From Liolophura sinensis (taxonomy: Eukaryota; Mollusca; Polyplacophora; Chitonida; Chitonidae), in NCBI RefSeq assembly GCF_032854445.1, contig NC_088295.1, positions 49,587,385-49,651,384 on the forward strand: a stretch of DNA of 64,000 nucleotides, given 5' to 3'. Position numbers and translations under genes: made by a program. Positions 23,295-35,600 of the stretch are shown here, one piece after another (positions within the stretch are counted from its first letter, which is position 1; the number at the start of each line of letters is the position of its first letter). A model generated the notes under the pieces. The model did no database searches. It was given only the letters and a program-made list of their open reading frames with translations, and had not been told where the DNA came from.

Positions 23295-23631
23295 ATGGAT
23301 GTCTGCTCCAACACTGTGGATGGGAGGTGTTGTGGACAGGCATTGTCACCATCCAGTAAGTTTTGTCTTAAGTGTGGAGAAGCAGTGGATAGGACAACGA
23401 AAACAACCAAAAAGATTGTAAAATGCCCAAATCTAGTTGATGGAAGATACTGTGGCTTTGAAGTGGACCAAACATGCCAGTTCTGCTCAGATTGTGGATT
23501 CAAGCTGCCAAGAAGTCTTTTTGAAGAAATAGTTCGTCGACGTTGTGGCAGTATTTGTCCTGACGGCAAGACTTGTGACACAGAGTTGGCCATTGGAGCA
23601 AAGTTCTGCCCTGGATGCGGTAGCTTGGCAG
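23295..23631 (+). CDS. RNF213: RNF213-like exon 1: start codon and three zinc ribbons
   Basis: A ggatattttttag acceptor at 23282 implies an upstream non-coding exon. An in-frame TAG at 23286-23288 supports the ATG at 23295. Three ribbons follow the pattern C-x8/9-C-x10-FC-x2-CG: C4/C13/C24/C27, C44/C53/C64/C67 and C84/C94/C105/C108. The first cysteines are exactly 40 residues apart. Ends in phase 1 before GTTGGT. From memory, vertebrate RNF213 has a single such motif at its N-terminus. Confidence 0.88.
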
Positions 23632-26600
23632 GTTGGTGGGTTATTCTATTATTCCGGCTTTGGTCAACTTTGACCAAAAGATACTGTCGTAGAACCGATT
23701 CATCCAGTATGAAAATGGACATCGTCAGACATTGTTATTTTACCTCATTTTTGTGGTCCGAATGCATGTTTTGGAGATATCATTTAATCTCCAAAACAAC
23801 TCCAAATCTACTGAGCCATTGGTGGATTCCTTACAGGAGCTGTCAGACTATGTCAAATTTTACGAGCCCAGAAATTACAAACATCAAACGTGTGTACTCA
23901 AAATGTATTGCATGTATTGAGCTGAGGTTCTGTGTATATGTATTAAGGCACGATAACATAAGAATGCTGAATTAATTCAGTAGCCATCAACTATGACCAT
24001 TGCTCCCATTTTTCTTCATTTAATTCTCTTTGGTGGCCTTGCTACCAAATCTTTTTATGTTTTTAATGGACCTACTTGTGGTAATATAGATACCACATGC
24101 CTTTGCCAATAAAATGTCAAATAAAAGCATGTTATATAATATGGGCTATCCCTGAAAGATAAGCTGGGTTAATTGTGAGACGAATAGGAGATTCCATGGG
24201 TAATGTGAAATTTTCTACATCTGTTTGGACAAAGGAACGATATTGGAAAAGGGAGGAAATTTTTGCACAATTATCTCCCTTTAGCCATGCATTAGTTAAC
24301 GGTAGAACGGTCTTTCTCGACTGACCTTTGCTGAGCAAGCTCATGTGTTCAATTCATTCCAGGTATTATGAAATCTAGTTTTCTTGCTAAAACTTGTCTT
24401 CATCAATTGTGTTGAATGGCTGCAACTAGTTGAACAGTTCTAGGTTGCATGGATTTTTATTTCCTTTCATGTTTTCACATATATTTTGTGATTTGATGAG
24501 GGCAACCAGTGGAAGTGGCGGTGCCAAGGTATAATAGCGTCCTCTCTGGCGCCAAAGACAGCAAGTGCATCTAAGCAATCTCGGAGATCTGACTCCTTGC
24601 ATGAACCTGTTGATGTTCACCCTGTGTCTCTCCCTCAAATTAACCCTCCTATAACCTCTCCTCCTTCAACTCCTCTATAGGCTAGTGAGGTTGGACATCA
24701 ACCAGGTGTGGGTGATTGCCCGGCTTCATCAATGTCGCTGTCTTTGCTCATATGCCTGTTGACCACAGTTTTCTACCTGTGGCAGTCCCTAATACTTTTG
24801 TTAATATCACTGACTCAGGGCTATCAGTTCACCAGTCAGTTAAGGGAATGTGGCAAAACGAATTTTTGGATATTGCCTTATTGTTAAGAGGGGAGTTATT
24901 AGACCACATGGCATGGTCGGCAATATTTTTGTCAGGTAATGGTCAAAACTAGAGGTGAGCGCAAAGTCTTAAAGTGAACACGGTGGAGAAATGGTCATCC
25001 GGCGCTCTGATTTTCACTAGTATTTTATTTCATTAAGCTTTCACACAAAGTTCAGGGGCTTGTTGAATGTGTGTAAACCATAAGGACTGCTGCAGTAAGA
25101 TATGGGGTTATAGGCTGGCGTTTTTATGATGGGCAGTTTTGTGTGAAATAAGCTAGGGAGCCAAATAATTCTAGAGCTTCCTATGATGCAGAGCTTTGGT
25201 TGATATATATGTTGCCTACCTTTGATAGTGCTGCTCCTGATGCACTATCCCAGAAGTCTCTATCGCATGATCCTACCCTTGTAATATCTGCAGGATTCAA
25301 GAATTTGTCCCGCATCAGACAAAATATTCCACTTTTCATTGGACAGCAATGGTCAAGTGCAGACGACGGTCAAGTTTGTCTGCTTGGTTATCTTCCTTTG
25401 TTGGGTTGTGAATAAAATGTTCACATTGCTGAAGCGTTTCACCTATACATCGGTCATTTGCACTAAATCTTCGCCGGATAAATTTGTTACATGGTTACTT
25501 AGTGATTTGGCCATTGACTGTAGCACATTTACCATGCATTTGACCTATGACTGTAGCATGGTTATCATGCATTTGGCCGTTTAACAGCCATGACATTTTT
25601 GAGTCTGTATAGTCTGTATGGTTATAGCCGTTCCTTTACAGGTTTCTGTCTGCCAAGTTGAAATCAGTAATAAAAAAACATGGCCTTTTTATATCCCACA
25701 TAGATTGTTGACTTTGTAATTCATCTTAGATAATTAATGTACAAAAATCTCTTGGGATTGTATGTAAGCTGTTCAAAAACAACATGCTAATGTTCATGGA
25801 TTCCATAAAGCGTAAAAAGATTCTATCTTGAATTTCTACACACTATTTTTATGTTATTTTGTAAAACACTTCACCTGATCATTGGCCCTTTGGTTTGTGT
25901 TTGAGAGCCAACACTTGCTTAAAACTTCACAAAAATCAAAGAAATTTGACCTTGTCTCATTTGGTTATGTGTGTGTCTCATACATATACTTCACCTGTCA
26001 CGTTTACAGTTCTTGCAAATTTTCTGACAGTGTAACATTTTTGTAAGTGATCTGTATAGAATAGTACAGTTTTTAACTCTAAATAAAGCATTGGTATTTA
26101 AAAAAAACATAAATACTGGTTGTAATACAGAGGTAGATATAGCTGAAAGTTGGGCAGACCAGTTGTTAAACACCTTTAGTGGACTGGCTCAAGTTTTATT
26201 AGGCTTTGTCTGGTGGACAGTGATAACCAGATGGGTATAGAAAGAGCTAAATCCTCCAAATTACTCTTCACAACTGATGTGAGTGCAAGGTTTTTTTTCT
26301 AGAATTTATCTCTTTAGCTGTGGGTGCACAATTTACATAAATGTGCCAGTTACAGGTGCGAATATAGCATAACCCATCAAGACTTCCATGCCCAGTAAGT
26401 TCAATACATTCAGTGGTAAGTGGGGTGTTATTCTTCTTTAGAATAAATAACATTGCTGAGTATGAAGACAACAATCTGATTAAGAGTTTGACTTGATCTG
26501 CTGAACTTATGGACATGTTTCTAAACATTGTTTTGGACTGGAAGTATGAACAGTTATGTAATTCACAAACCAATGATCTGGTATAAATCAGGATTTCGTT

Positions 26601-29600
26601 GTATTTTTCATTCAGAGGTATCAGTGAAGCAGATTACTGAAGCTGACCCAGCCCAAGATGCTGTTAATGTGAGCCATGAAACAGGCGTCAAGAATGGCGC
26701 CACTCAAATACCCAGTGACACTGATGATACCTCTGTTCCCAGTGAAGAAGATACTCCAAAGGGGGATATAGTTGCCAGTACCCATGTGCTTAGTGAAAAA
26801 GTTGATGCTACCCAGAAGGAGGGTATAGTTGCCAGTACACATGTACCTGGTGAAAAAGATGTTACTACTCTAAAGGGTGACACTGATAAATGCACATCAG
26901 TTACTGGTACTACACATACATCAGGTGACACATCCCGTCAGTGTTTTGGACAGTCTGTCAGAAGAAATACAAATGGCGACATGTTGGGAGAACACAGTAT
27001 GCCTCACATCAGCACAGATGGCACAAAACTGGATGATCATCCATTAAAAACAACTTTTGCCTCATCAGTGACACTAACTCTGTCTCCAACACTGTCTTGC
27101 CATCCAGGTGGGAGTAACAGACAGTCTGGCAAACCACAGGACAAACCAAGTGACAAAGGTGTGTTGTTCATAAACCTACTTACTTAATTTCTTTATTTAT
27201 TTCAATTTGATTGTTCTAAATGGCATCTTCTGGGAATCTTTTGGTAGCTGAACTACATGTATAGTGAGAAGCCACTTCATTCCTCAAGTGCTGATGGGCT
27301 GCTGGGAGACTGCTGTAACATTTTAGCTGTCTGAGAATTGAAAACATATAAACTCTTCTGTACAGTACTTGTCAAGGAAAAGTATGTTTTCTTGATTCAT
27401 GTATAACTGTTGGACTGAAATAGATATTTAAATATTTATTGACCACTCTGATTGGTTAATCAGGTGGGCCCTTTAGATTCATATTAAAGTGGTGACAGCT
27501 GTCAATCAAGTAATATGAAATTCAACCCATAGTCTGTCATTGATGCCCTGTGCTTATAATCTTGAATATAGCCTAAACACCAATCAAATAAATAGATAAA
27601 AATGCGTTGACTATCTACAAATTACTATGGAAATCACAACGTGCTGTGGTGAAGAGGAGAGGTAAAGATTACATGCTATAATAACATTATTGCAGGCTTT
27701 ATTTATATAATGGTAAGCAGTGGTAAGTCTCGCTCCATGTATTTGCATTTACATGTTTTATATGGAATGCCGTTCAACATAATGTAGTTTATGTTTTCAC
27801 TTTGAGGTAAAACAGCTGTAAAGAAGGACGCCACATGTAAGCCGATTGATCTTATTTCAGAGACACATACAGACAGTCACCATGATGGTGTGAACAGTTC
27901 TAAACTTTTGTCAGATGAAACGGAGCGGGTTCATGCCCAACTTCTTCGCTCCAAAATGGAGAATAAAGCTGATCGTGAGCGCCCAGATGAGCAGTTGAAA
28001 TCTGAGGGGAGTAAGGGAAGTGAAAAAAAGAACAGTCCAGAGGGATCAGCAGAGGTGCAAGGGGTATCTACAAAGGATTCTGAGCCTGAATCTGACAAAA
28101 GTGGGGGGGAAGAAATGGATGATAGAGATCAAGCTGCAGACAAAAAAAGTGAAAGGGACAGAGCAAAGAGGGAAGAAAGAAAGGTTAAAAATGAGCAAAG
28201 AAAAAAATTACTAAAGGAGCAAACTAGACAGAAAAAACATAAGAAGCTGTTTGGCAGTGATGGTGGAACTTCAGCCGTAGCATCAGGTACAGATGCCACA
28301 AGAAAAGATGACCAGGTAAGATTTGAGTCAATGTCTGTCGACTTTCCATACAATCACTGTCATTACAACAGAATATTCTTCATTTGACTCCAAACCCTAG
28401 GGCAATATGCATCCATAAAAATGCTCCTCACTCAGAAATACCGGTATTTAACTTGTGATGCCAACAAATCCGATTGATTTACAAGTGTAGCTTATGGTGA
28501 CTGATTGCCAGCCTTTTGGGCAGAGGCCACATGGTTGAGGCACCCTTTAAAGTAGATAACACAGAGATTATGAATTTAGCAGGAGCTGAAATAGAGAAAT
28601 CTCCTATACTGAGTAAATAAAGGCTAAAAATTGCTCGTTTTGGGGGCAGATGTATTCAGTGTGATAATCAAAACATTCATCACCTGGGGACTGTTTCACA
28701 AAAAGTCTATACGCTAAGCTTAGATAGCTAACTCAGTTGGTCGAAGAGCAGTTTTGTCTAATCAGTATCACAAAGAAAATAACACTTAGCTGACTAACAG
28801 ACCTTAGTTTTGTGAACAGGCCCTAGGTCACTCACCTGTACTTTAAATGTCAAAGGTTCATAGTAGACTTCTAGGCCACAAAAGTGGTCCCAAATCACAC
28901 TTAAAGCTGCTATCCAGCAGCATTGCTGGGGTCCATCCTCCTAGTATTTTACTGATTCTGGGTCCAGTTCAACCATGACCTTTCTGACTCAAGTCAAAAT
29001 CTAAAATACAATTTCAAAGCTTATTTTTGAGCTCTAGAAATTAAAATTTGAACCCCTGTATCAATGTCAGCATGAGGCATATGTGTTAATATCTTAACTT
29101 TCAGTGCCAAAAACTAACCGTTGCGATGAAATTCTAAATTTCATGTCAGAAATAGCTTTGTTTAATCGACCCCAGGTAGCCCTTTGTCTGTTGTGTTCAT
29201 GATAATGGGAGAAAAAAAGGAAGTATCTGAATTTGAACCATAGGCAGCCATATACAATGTCTCTAGGGGCTTATGTGAAGACCAGTGAAATGAAAGTGAA
29301 CATTACTCTTGGATAGCAGTACTGGGCTACATGTATACAGTGTAGCTGTCGTGGACAGCAATTCTGGGGATTGGCTCTGTACGCACTGCATACATTGTAT
29401 GCTGAATAATGAAAATAAGAACAAAGAAAGAAGAAAAAAATTTGAAAAAGATGGAAAGGAATGCACTGGATTTGAATCCAAGACTGCCAGCCATCAGGTA
29501 CAATGGGACTAGCATAGAGATTAGGCAGCTTTGATCTTCTGCTAATACCCAAGAACAAAAGACAGAAGCAATACATGGTTGCAAATTTGTTGCCAGAGTA

Positions 29601-32600
29601 CAAAAGACAGAAAGAATACATTGTTGCAATGTTGATGCTCATAAGGCATGTTAAACTGCAGTGACAAGTTTCATGCAGTCTTACATAAAGTTTGCATGTT
29701 GAATTTTGGAGAAAAATTTTGATTGATTTCTGATAAGTTTTTGGGCAGTTACCTGAAAAACCAGAACTTGAACGGAAAAATTGTTTGAAATTGGTAATCC
29801 TGAGGTTAAGGTATTCTCAGAAATGTTTTGTTTGATACAGCTGTGCAGGTTTTAAAGTTGACCTATTTTTGAGCTAATTTCATTGGTCAGTTTTAGTCCA
29901 AGCACAAACCAGACTCAAACATTTTTGAAATCTTTGTAAGGCTATCCACCAAGAAACTGCAAATGAAACTTTTATTTTCATAGGTTTGGCCAGAAGATAT
30001 TTTAAGCTTATCTATAAAAATCAGAATGGCCGTTAAATCAGGTGACTGGCCAAACAGCACAAAATGTCAAAATTCACTAGTAACGGACATAACTACACAT
30101 ATTCATACCAGAAATGCAAAAATTATATGAGTATGAGCTGTTTTGGTGACTTATATAAAAACACAAGTCTTGAAGTGGGATTGACATTAAGGCTTTGTTG
30201 TAATTTATTTATTTATTATTTATTTATTTGATTGGTGTTTTACGCTGTACTCAAGAATATTTCACTTATACAACAGCATTATGGTGGGTGGAAACCAGGC
30301 AGAGCCCAGGGGAAACTCACGACCATCTGCAGGTTGCTGACAGACCTACTCACTTACGGCCGGAGAGGAGCTTTATTGTAATGAAAAGACTCATAATGCT
30401 ATACAAAGAATGTGGGCATTGTACAGTATATGGACAGTGGTCCCCCTTTGTAAGTATGACGTGCAGTGGTCTGCGGCCCATGGTGCCCTGGGGACAGTAC
30501 AAGTGAACATTACGCTTCAAGGTCATAATGACGTACTTGTGGTGGACTGCGGTCCACGGTCCTCTGGGGACAGTACAAGTGAACATTACGGTTCACGGTC
30601 ATAATGACATGTACTTGTGGTGGTCTGCGGCCCACAGTCCTCTGGGGACAGTACAAGTGAACATTATGGTTCACGGTCATAATGACATGTACTTGTGGGT
30701 AGTAGTTGATCATTACATAATGATGTGGTGGACTGCGGTCCATGTCAGTGGTGCCATGGTCTTGACCAATTTCAAGGTGTATCACACACAACAATTAATG
30801 ACTGACATGAAATACCTTATTGGGGAAAGGAAGTTTTATGACTGAATGTAACAGGCGTAAAATGATGCCCAAGAATAAGAGTAACAAAATTCCCAAATAG
30901 GGCAATAGAATAAACTAGAAAATGACATCTCAATCTGAACATTGTACCAAGGTAGAATAAAATGTTACACAGGCTGTGCTACTAAACCTGAGCACATCTT
31001 TCAGACATAAAGACTAAATTGTAAAGTAACACTATACCCCACTTTTGCTGTCATATTTTTTTTTAATGCTGAATGTTTGTCCCTGTCTGAGTATTGGATA
31101 TATCTGGTATAGCATGCTGATTTCCAGCAGCCCACAGCTTTAATCATAGGATCTGCCAACCATATGCGACCTGTTGCAGCCCCATTACTAAAACTGTGAC
31201 CTGAGTATAACTGTTTCTTGAGCCCCATCCTAGCTAGAATGGTTCTTACATGTGTGACAAAAACTTTTCTGGAGAGAGCATTGCCCTGTGCTGTTAGAAA
31301 TAAAGGTTGTCTCAAGTGTTCCCTACCTACAATCTGATCGAGTAGGCAATGTAAGCGAAACAAAGGTTGTGGCTGCTTGTTGATAATGGGGTTGTGGATG
31401 CCTGGCTTGAGGTAAGGAAACCTAATACATGTACCTGCCAAATTATATCGGATGGTTGTGTACTTCAAGCCACAAAATTTGAAGCAATAAGCTGCAAAAT
31501 AAATCAGCGTGTCCTCCTTTAATGTAGGCAAATTGTCGCTCCATTTAACACAGTTCATCGCTAAAAATCTTAATCATGCAGCAAGTCCTGTTTATAGACT
31601 TGGTGGGTGTTACCACTCAAGGTTCACCGCCATAGTTCTTCTACTGCTGTGTCAAAGTCAACACCAAATCGGTGAGGATGTGAGCATGGAATTACTTGTG
31701 CTGTGAACTTCCAACACCAGATTCTGCAAAGCAGACGGAGAAATGAGCATACTCTTTGTGTTGGACAACAGTTCTGCGTAAGTCATAAAATTATGCACAG
31801 GTTGACACCACACCAGTCGTCGCATTAACTGCATGATGGCCGTGGACTTTGACCTACCGTTCTGAATGATCTGTACTGTTGCTACTTTGTCACAGTACAT
31901 ATCTATACATTTGTCTGACTGCTGACTACCCCAGAGAAAATCTGCTGTAACCAAAGGATATATTACAGCATATGAGGCTATTATCTTGTCATCTTGGATA
32001 CTTGCATGAAATGGGTAGGGCAGTGACTGGTTGACCTGTATCAGTGTAAAGGTTCGGGTGGGATGGCTTACTTGCCTTCAGTAAAGCGTCTCAGTGAAGC
32101 AGCACTAGATAAAAGAGTGGTGGAAATCCGTCATGCAACAAGGAGGCATATCACATGCACTCTAAGGATTCCTTCGTCGTCATATGACTGAAATTGTTAA
32201 GTATGACGTTAAACCCCAAGCACCCACTCACTCACTCTTTGATACTTGAAATATTCCCATGCCGTGTAGAACCGAACCATTCACCTCTGTACCAGCCTGC
32301 ATATCCTACACCTAATTCACTAGCATGTGAGGATCGGTGATGGTGTGGGCAGTCAGTCCAAAAATACCCCCTTTCCATTCCATCTCTGGAAGCAACTCAA
32401 CCACATTTTATGATCTCCATGTGCATCTACACTCAGCCTATCGTTGTGATGCAACTCTTTCACACTCACAGCTACCTCCAAGAGATATGACACATGGCAT
32501 ATGCTCTTACTGATATAATAACATTGCTGGCAAAATTAAGATGACCTAATAGACAAAGTAACTCCCTTCTAGTGATGTGAAACACCTCTTTAATCTGACT

Positions 32601-35600
32601 GGGCTTATTCATAGGTAACCGTGTTTACTGTGTCCAGAACAAAGCCCAAATACTCTAACTGTTGCGTTAATTGGCATTTCTAGTACAAAGAACCTCTAAT
32701 ATAGGGCTATCAATATTAGAAAGTCTTCCAATAGGTGGAAATGCCAGCAACCTGCGGATGGTCGTGGGTTTCCGCCAGGCCCTGCCCGGTTTCCACCCAC
32801 CATAATGCTGGTCACCATTGTATAAGTGAAATATTCTTGAGTACAGCGTAAAACACCAATCAAATAAATAAATCAAATAACTCAACTGATTCATCTGCTC
32901 CAGCACTTGATTCATGTAACACTTACATTTGCACACTGTGAATTTTCTTCTAAATCACTTATACTGGCACCATGCTCCTGTATCTCTTACATGTCTCCTT
33001 GCTGTACATCTGCCTATGTGAGATACTGGTTCTTGTGGTAACTCCCACCGTCACCCTGCTTATCCGCTGGGTGAAAATGTTCTGTGAATTGTCCATGCCA
33101 TGAAGTTGGGCATAATCATCTTCAAGCTGCTGATCAACTAGCTGCAGAACATTAGCTTGTTAACAATGTTATTTTGCCCTAACCTGCATAAAACTGGTTT
33201 CTGTGAAGAAACAACACATAAAGTGGTGCTTCAAAAAAAAACATGCTCGGTATGTACTCCAATATATACTACAAAATCAAATGATTTCAGCACACAAGTT
33301 GCCTCCACTTCGATGTGTTGGTTACCATTTTTGACTGCCATACTCGTTGTCAAGTGACCCCGTGGATTGTGTCTGAAAACATCATAAGCGTCCAGTTTTT
33401 TTGCCTGATTATGTGCCACACAGATTCATAAATCATTTCACTGCGACAGCAAAGGCTACAAATAAATTACTTTGAACATCCCTTGGTTCATTTGATTTGT
33501 TGACAAGTAGGTGCAAAGAAACTCTTTGGACATGTCCCCATGCTGTGGCAAAATGACAGCCGCAATTAATACAGTTTTCACTTGACAGCTGGCTCTTCTG
33601 ACATTTCGCCTGGACTGCATGTGACCCTTGGCCAAAGGTTGGGGTAGCCCAGTATGCAAAACCGTGTTATGCAAAGACCGGGGTTTTACGATGTCACGTG
33701 ACATGAAATTGAATATTGCATCCAGACAAACAAAAAGCAGCCCAAACATGGCAGACATATGCCGAAGCGAAAACGTTTTGTCAGACAGCAAGGATTTACT
33801 CTACCCATTGATCAGAACGTAAAAACATGTATGCAGACATAATTTATCTGTCCTCAGTGCATAAATCTGCAAGATCAGGGTTTTATTTAAGATTCAATTC
33901 TTAAGATTTAAGGCTGGTGTTAAGGTTGAACAGAGAGCTATTCTTGGGTCATTCCAGGAGTGCATGAAGCTGACCTAGCAGCTCAGTACAGTAGCACATT
34001 GCTAAATCTGCCGTCAGCTTCACTCGGAGTCTCTGATCAACCCACCTTGCTCTGCAGGAAAAAATTTACGTGTTTCTCCCTTGTTCAACTGTACAGGGAA
34101 ACTAGTTTTGACTTGCTAAATCCAGAAGAAGATATTGTGACTCCAATGTCAGACGGCTTTGCTCTTAACTCAGACCTGGTCCAGTTTTCTGGCCTGTCCA
34201 ATGTTGGTCCCATGTTGTTGTAGCACTAGAAATGTAAGGAGCAGTCCTCCTGATGGGCATGCTGAGAGCTTCAGTTAGCTATTTCCCTTCAAAGTTCTTT
34301 TTTAATATTTAAATAGGCTGGGCCATACGCTTCATGTGTCTGATCTATAAGTGTCCTGCCCTCATCTGATTGGTTCTTGAGGAGACTGCCTGCTCTTTGA
34401 TTTCCTGGTCAACCTTCCGTGTGATTGGTTATTGTAGATCTTAAATTAGCCTGCTGATTGGCCCAAAAGCTGGCCTTTTGAGTGGCTGCTGGCAGCAGAA
34501 CTTCAATTACTATAAAATATATTCAGTCCCTCGAATTTCACTTAAGTGTGTTTAATACTTGGACGGAACACAGCCACACTCACTTGCAGAGCATGATATG
34601 GATCGCATGACGTCATGAGTAAACAACTGATCAGGCTACAGCTCCTCATAGTGCAAAATGGGGCATATACTAATGACCAATGATATTCCTTTGCACTGAA
34701 GGATTTTTATTCAGGAAATATAATTTTATAAATTTAATTCACCCTTGTGATTTACTGCAGACTGTTTGGAAAAGACTTGTGCGCTGACAAAAACTCAATC
34801 CATCGACCGACTGTTGGCCCATATATATATCACTATATATATAAGGCTTCAGTACTTCATTTATTTATTTGATTTGCGTTTTACGCCGTACTCAAGAATA
34901 TTTCCCTTATACGACTGCAGCCAGCATTATGGTGAGAGGAAATTGGCCAGAGCCCGGGGAAAACCCACGACCATCTGCAGGTTGCTTGCAGACCTCCCCA
35001 TTTACGGCCGGAGAGGAAGCCAGCATGAGCTAGACTTGAACATGATGATCAGTTTGGGGCTAATATTTTAAGCTTGTATTCATGCCATTGTAAACACTCC
35101 TCATGTTTTCAACTATATATAATTTATTTATTTATTTGATTGGGGTTTTACGCCATACTCAAGAATATTTCACTTATACGACGGTGGCCAGCATTATGGA
35201 GGGAGGAAACCGGGTAGAGCCTGGGGGAAACCCACGACCATCCGCAGGTTGCAGGCAGACCTTCCCACTTACGACCGGAGAGGAAGCCAGCATGAGCTGG
35301 ACTTGAACTCACAGCGACCGCATTGGTGAGAGGCTCCTGGGTCATTACACTGCGCTAGTGCGCTAACCAACTGAGCTTCAACTATATATAAAGACATGAT
35401 AATAACAAAGCTTATAAAAACATGAAATTAAGTAATTTGTGTAAGAACCCAATTGGATTTCAAAGACCTTCATCCACTTCTGAAAGATAAATGGGTTGTC
35501 AAAGATGGAAGAGCATCTTGTTATGACATGTATGACTCGCATACAAATTTGCTTAGGATTGTTATATGTAGGCTACTCAGATGTGTTTCAGTATCACCGC

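Larger units (their letters stand above)
30650..34545 (-). mobile_element. Degenerate DIRS-like (tyrosine recombinase) retroelement, about 3.9 kb, split by two SINEs
   Basis: Read on the minus strand from about 32680 to 31000: a reverse-transcriptase end with QQLEYLGFVLDTVNTV and the frame-shifted RRELLCLLGHLNFASNVI; RNase H blocks (GVGYAGWYRGEWFGS and VQIIQNGRSKSTAIMQLMRR); and a tyrosine recombinase (31001-31558). Stops and frameshifts are frequent. SINEs sit at 32030-32237 and 32735-32880. The outer parts (30650-30850 and 34190-34545) recur together, inverted, at 61215-61760, which suggests they are the element's ends. Located in intron 3 of the RNF213-like gene, antisense to it. The exact termini are not defined. 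Confidence 0.65.

Noticed and set aside
29263-29642. Overlapping ORFs of 67-123 codons on both strands
   Set aside because: No family similarity, no plausible splice sites, low-complexity composition.
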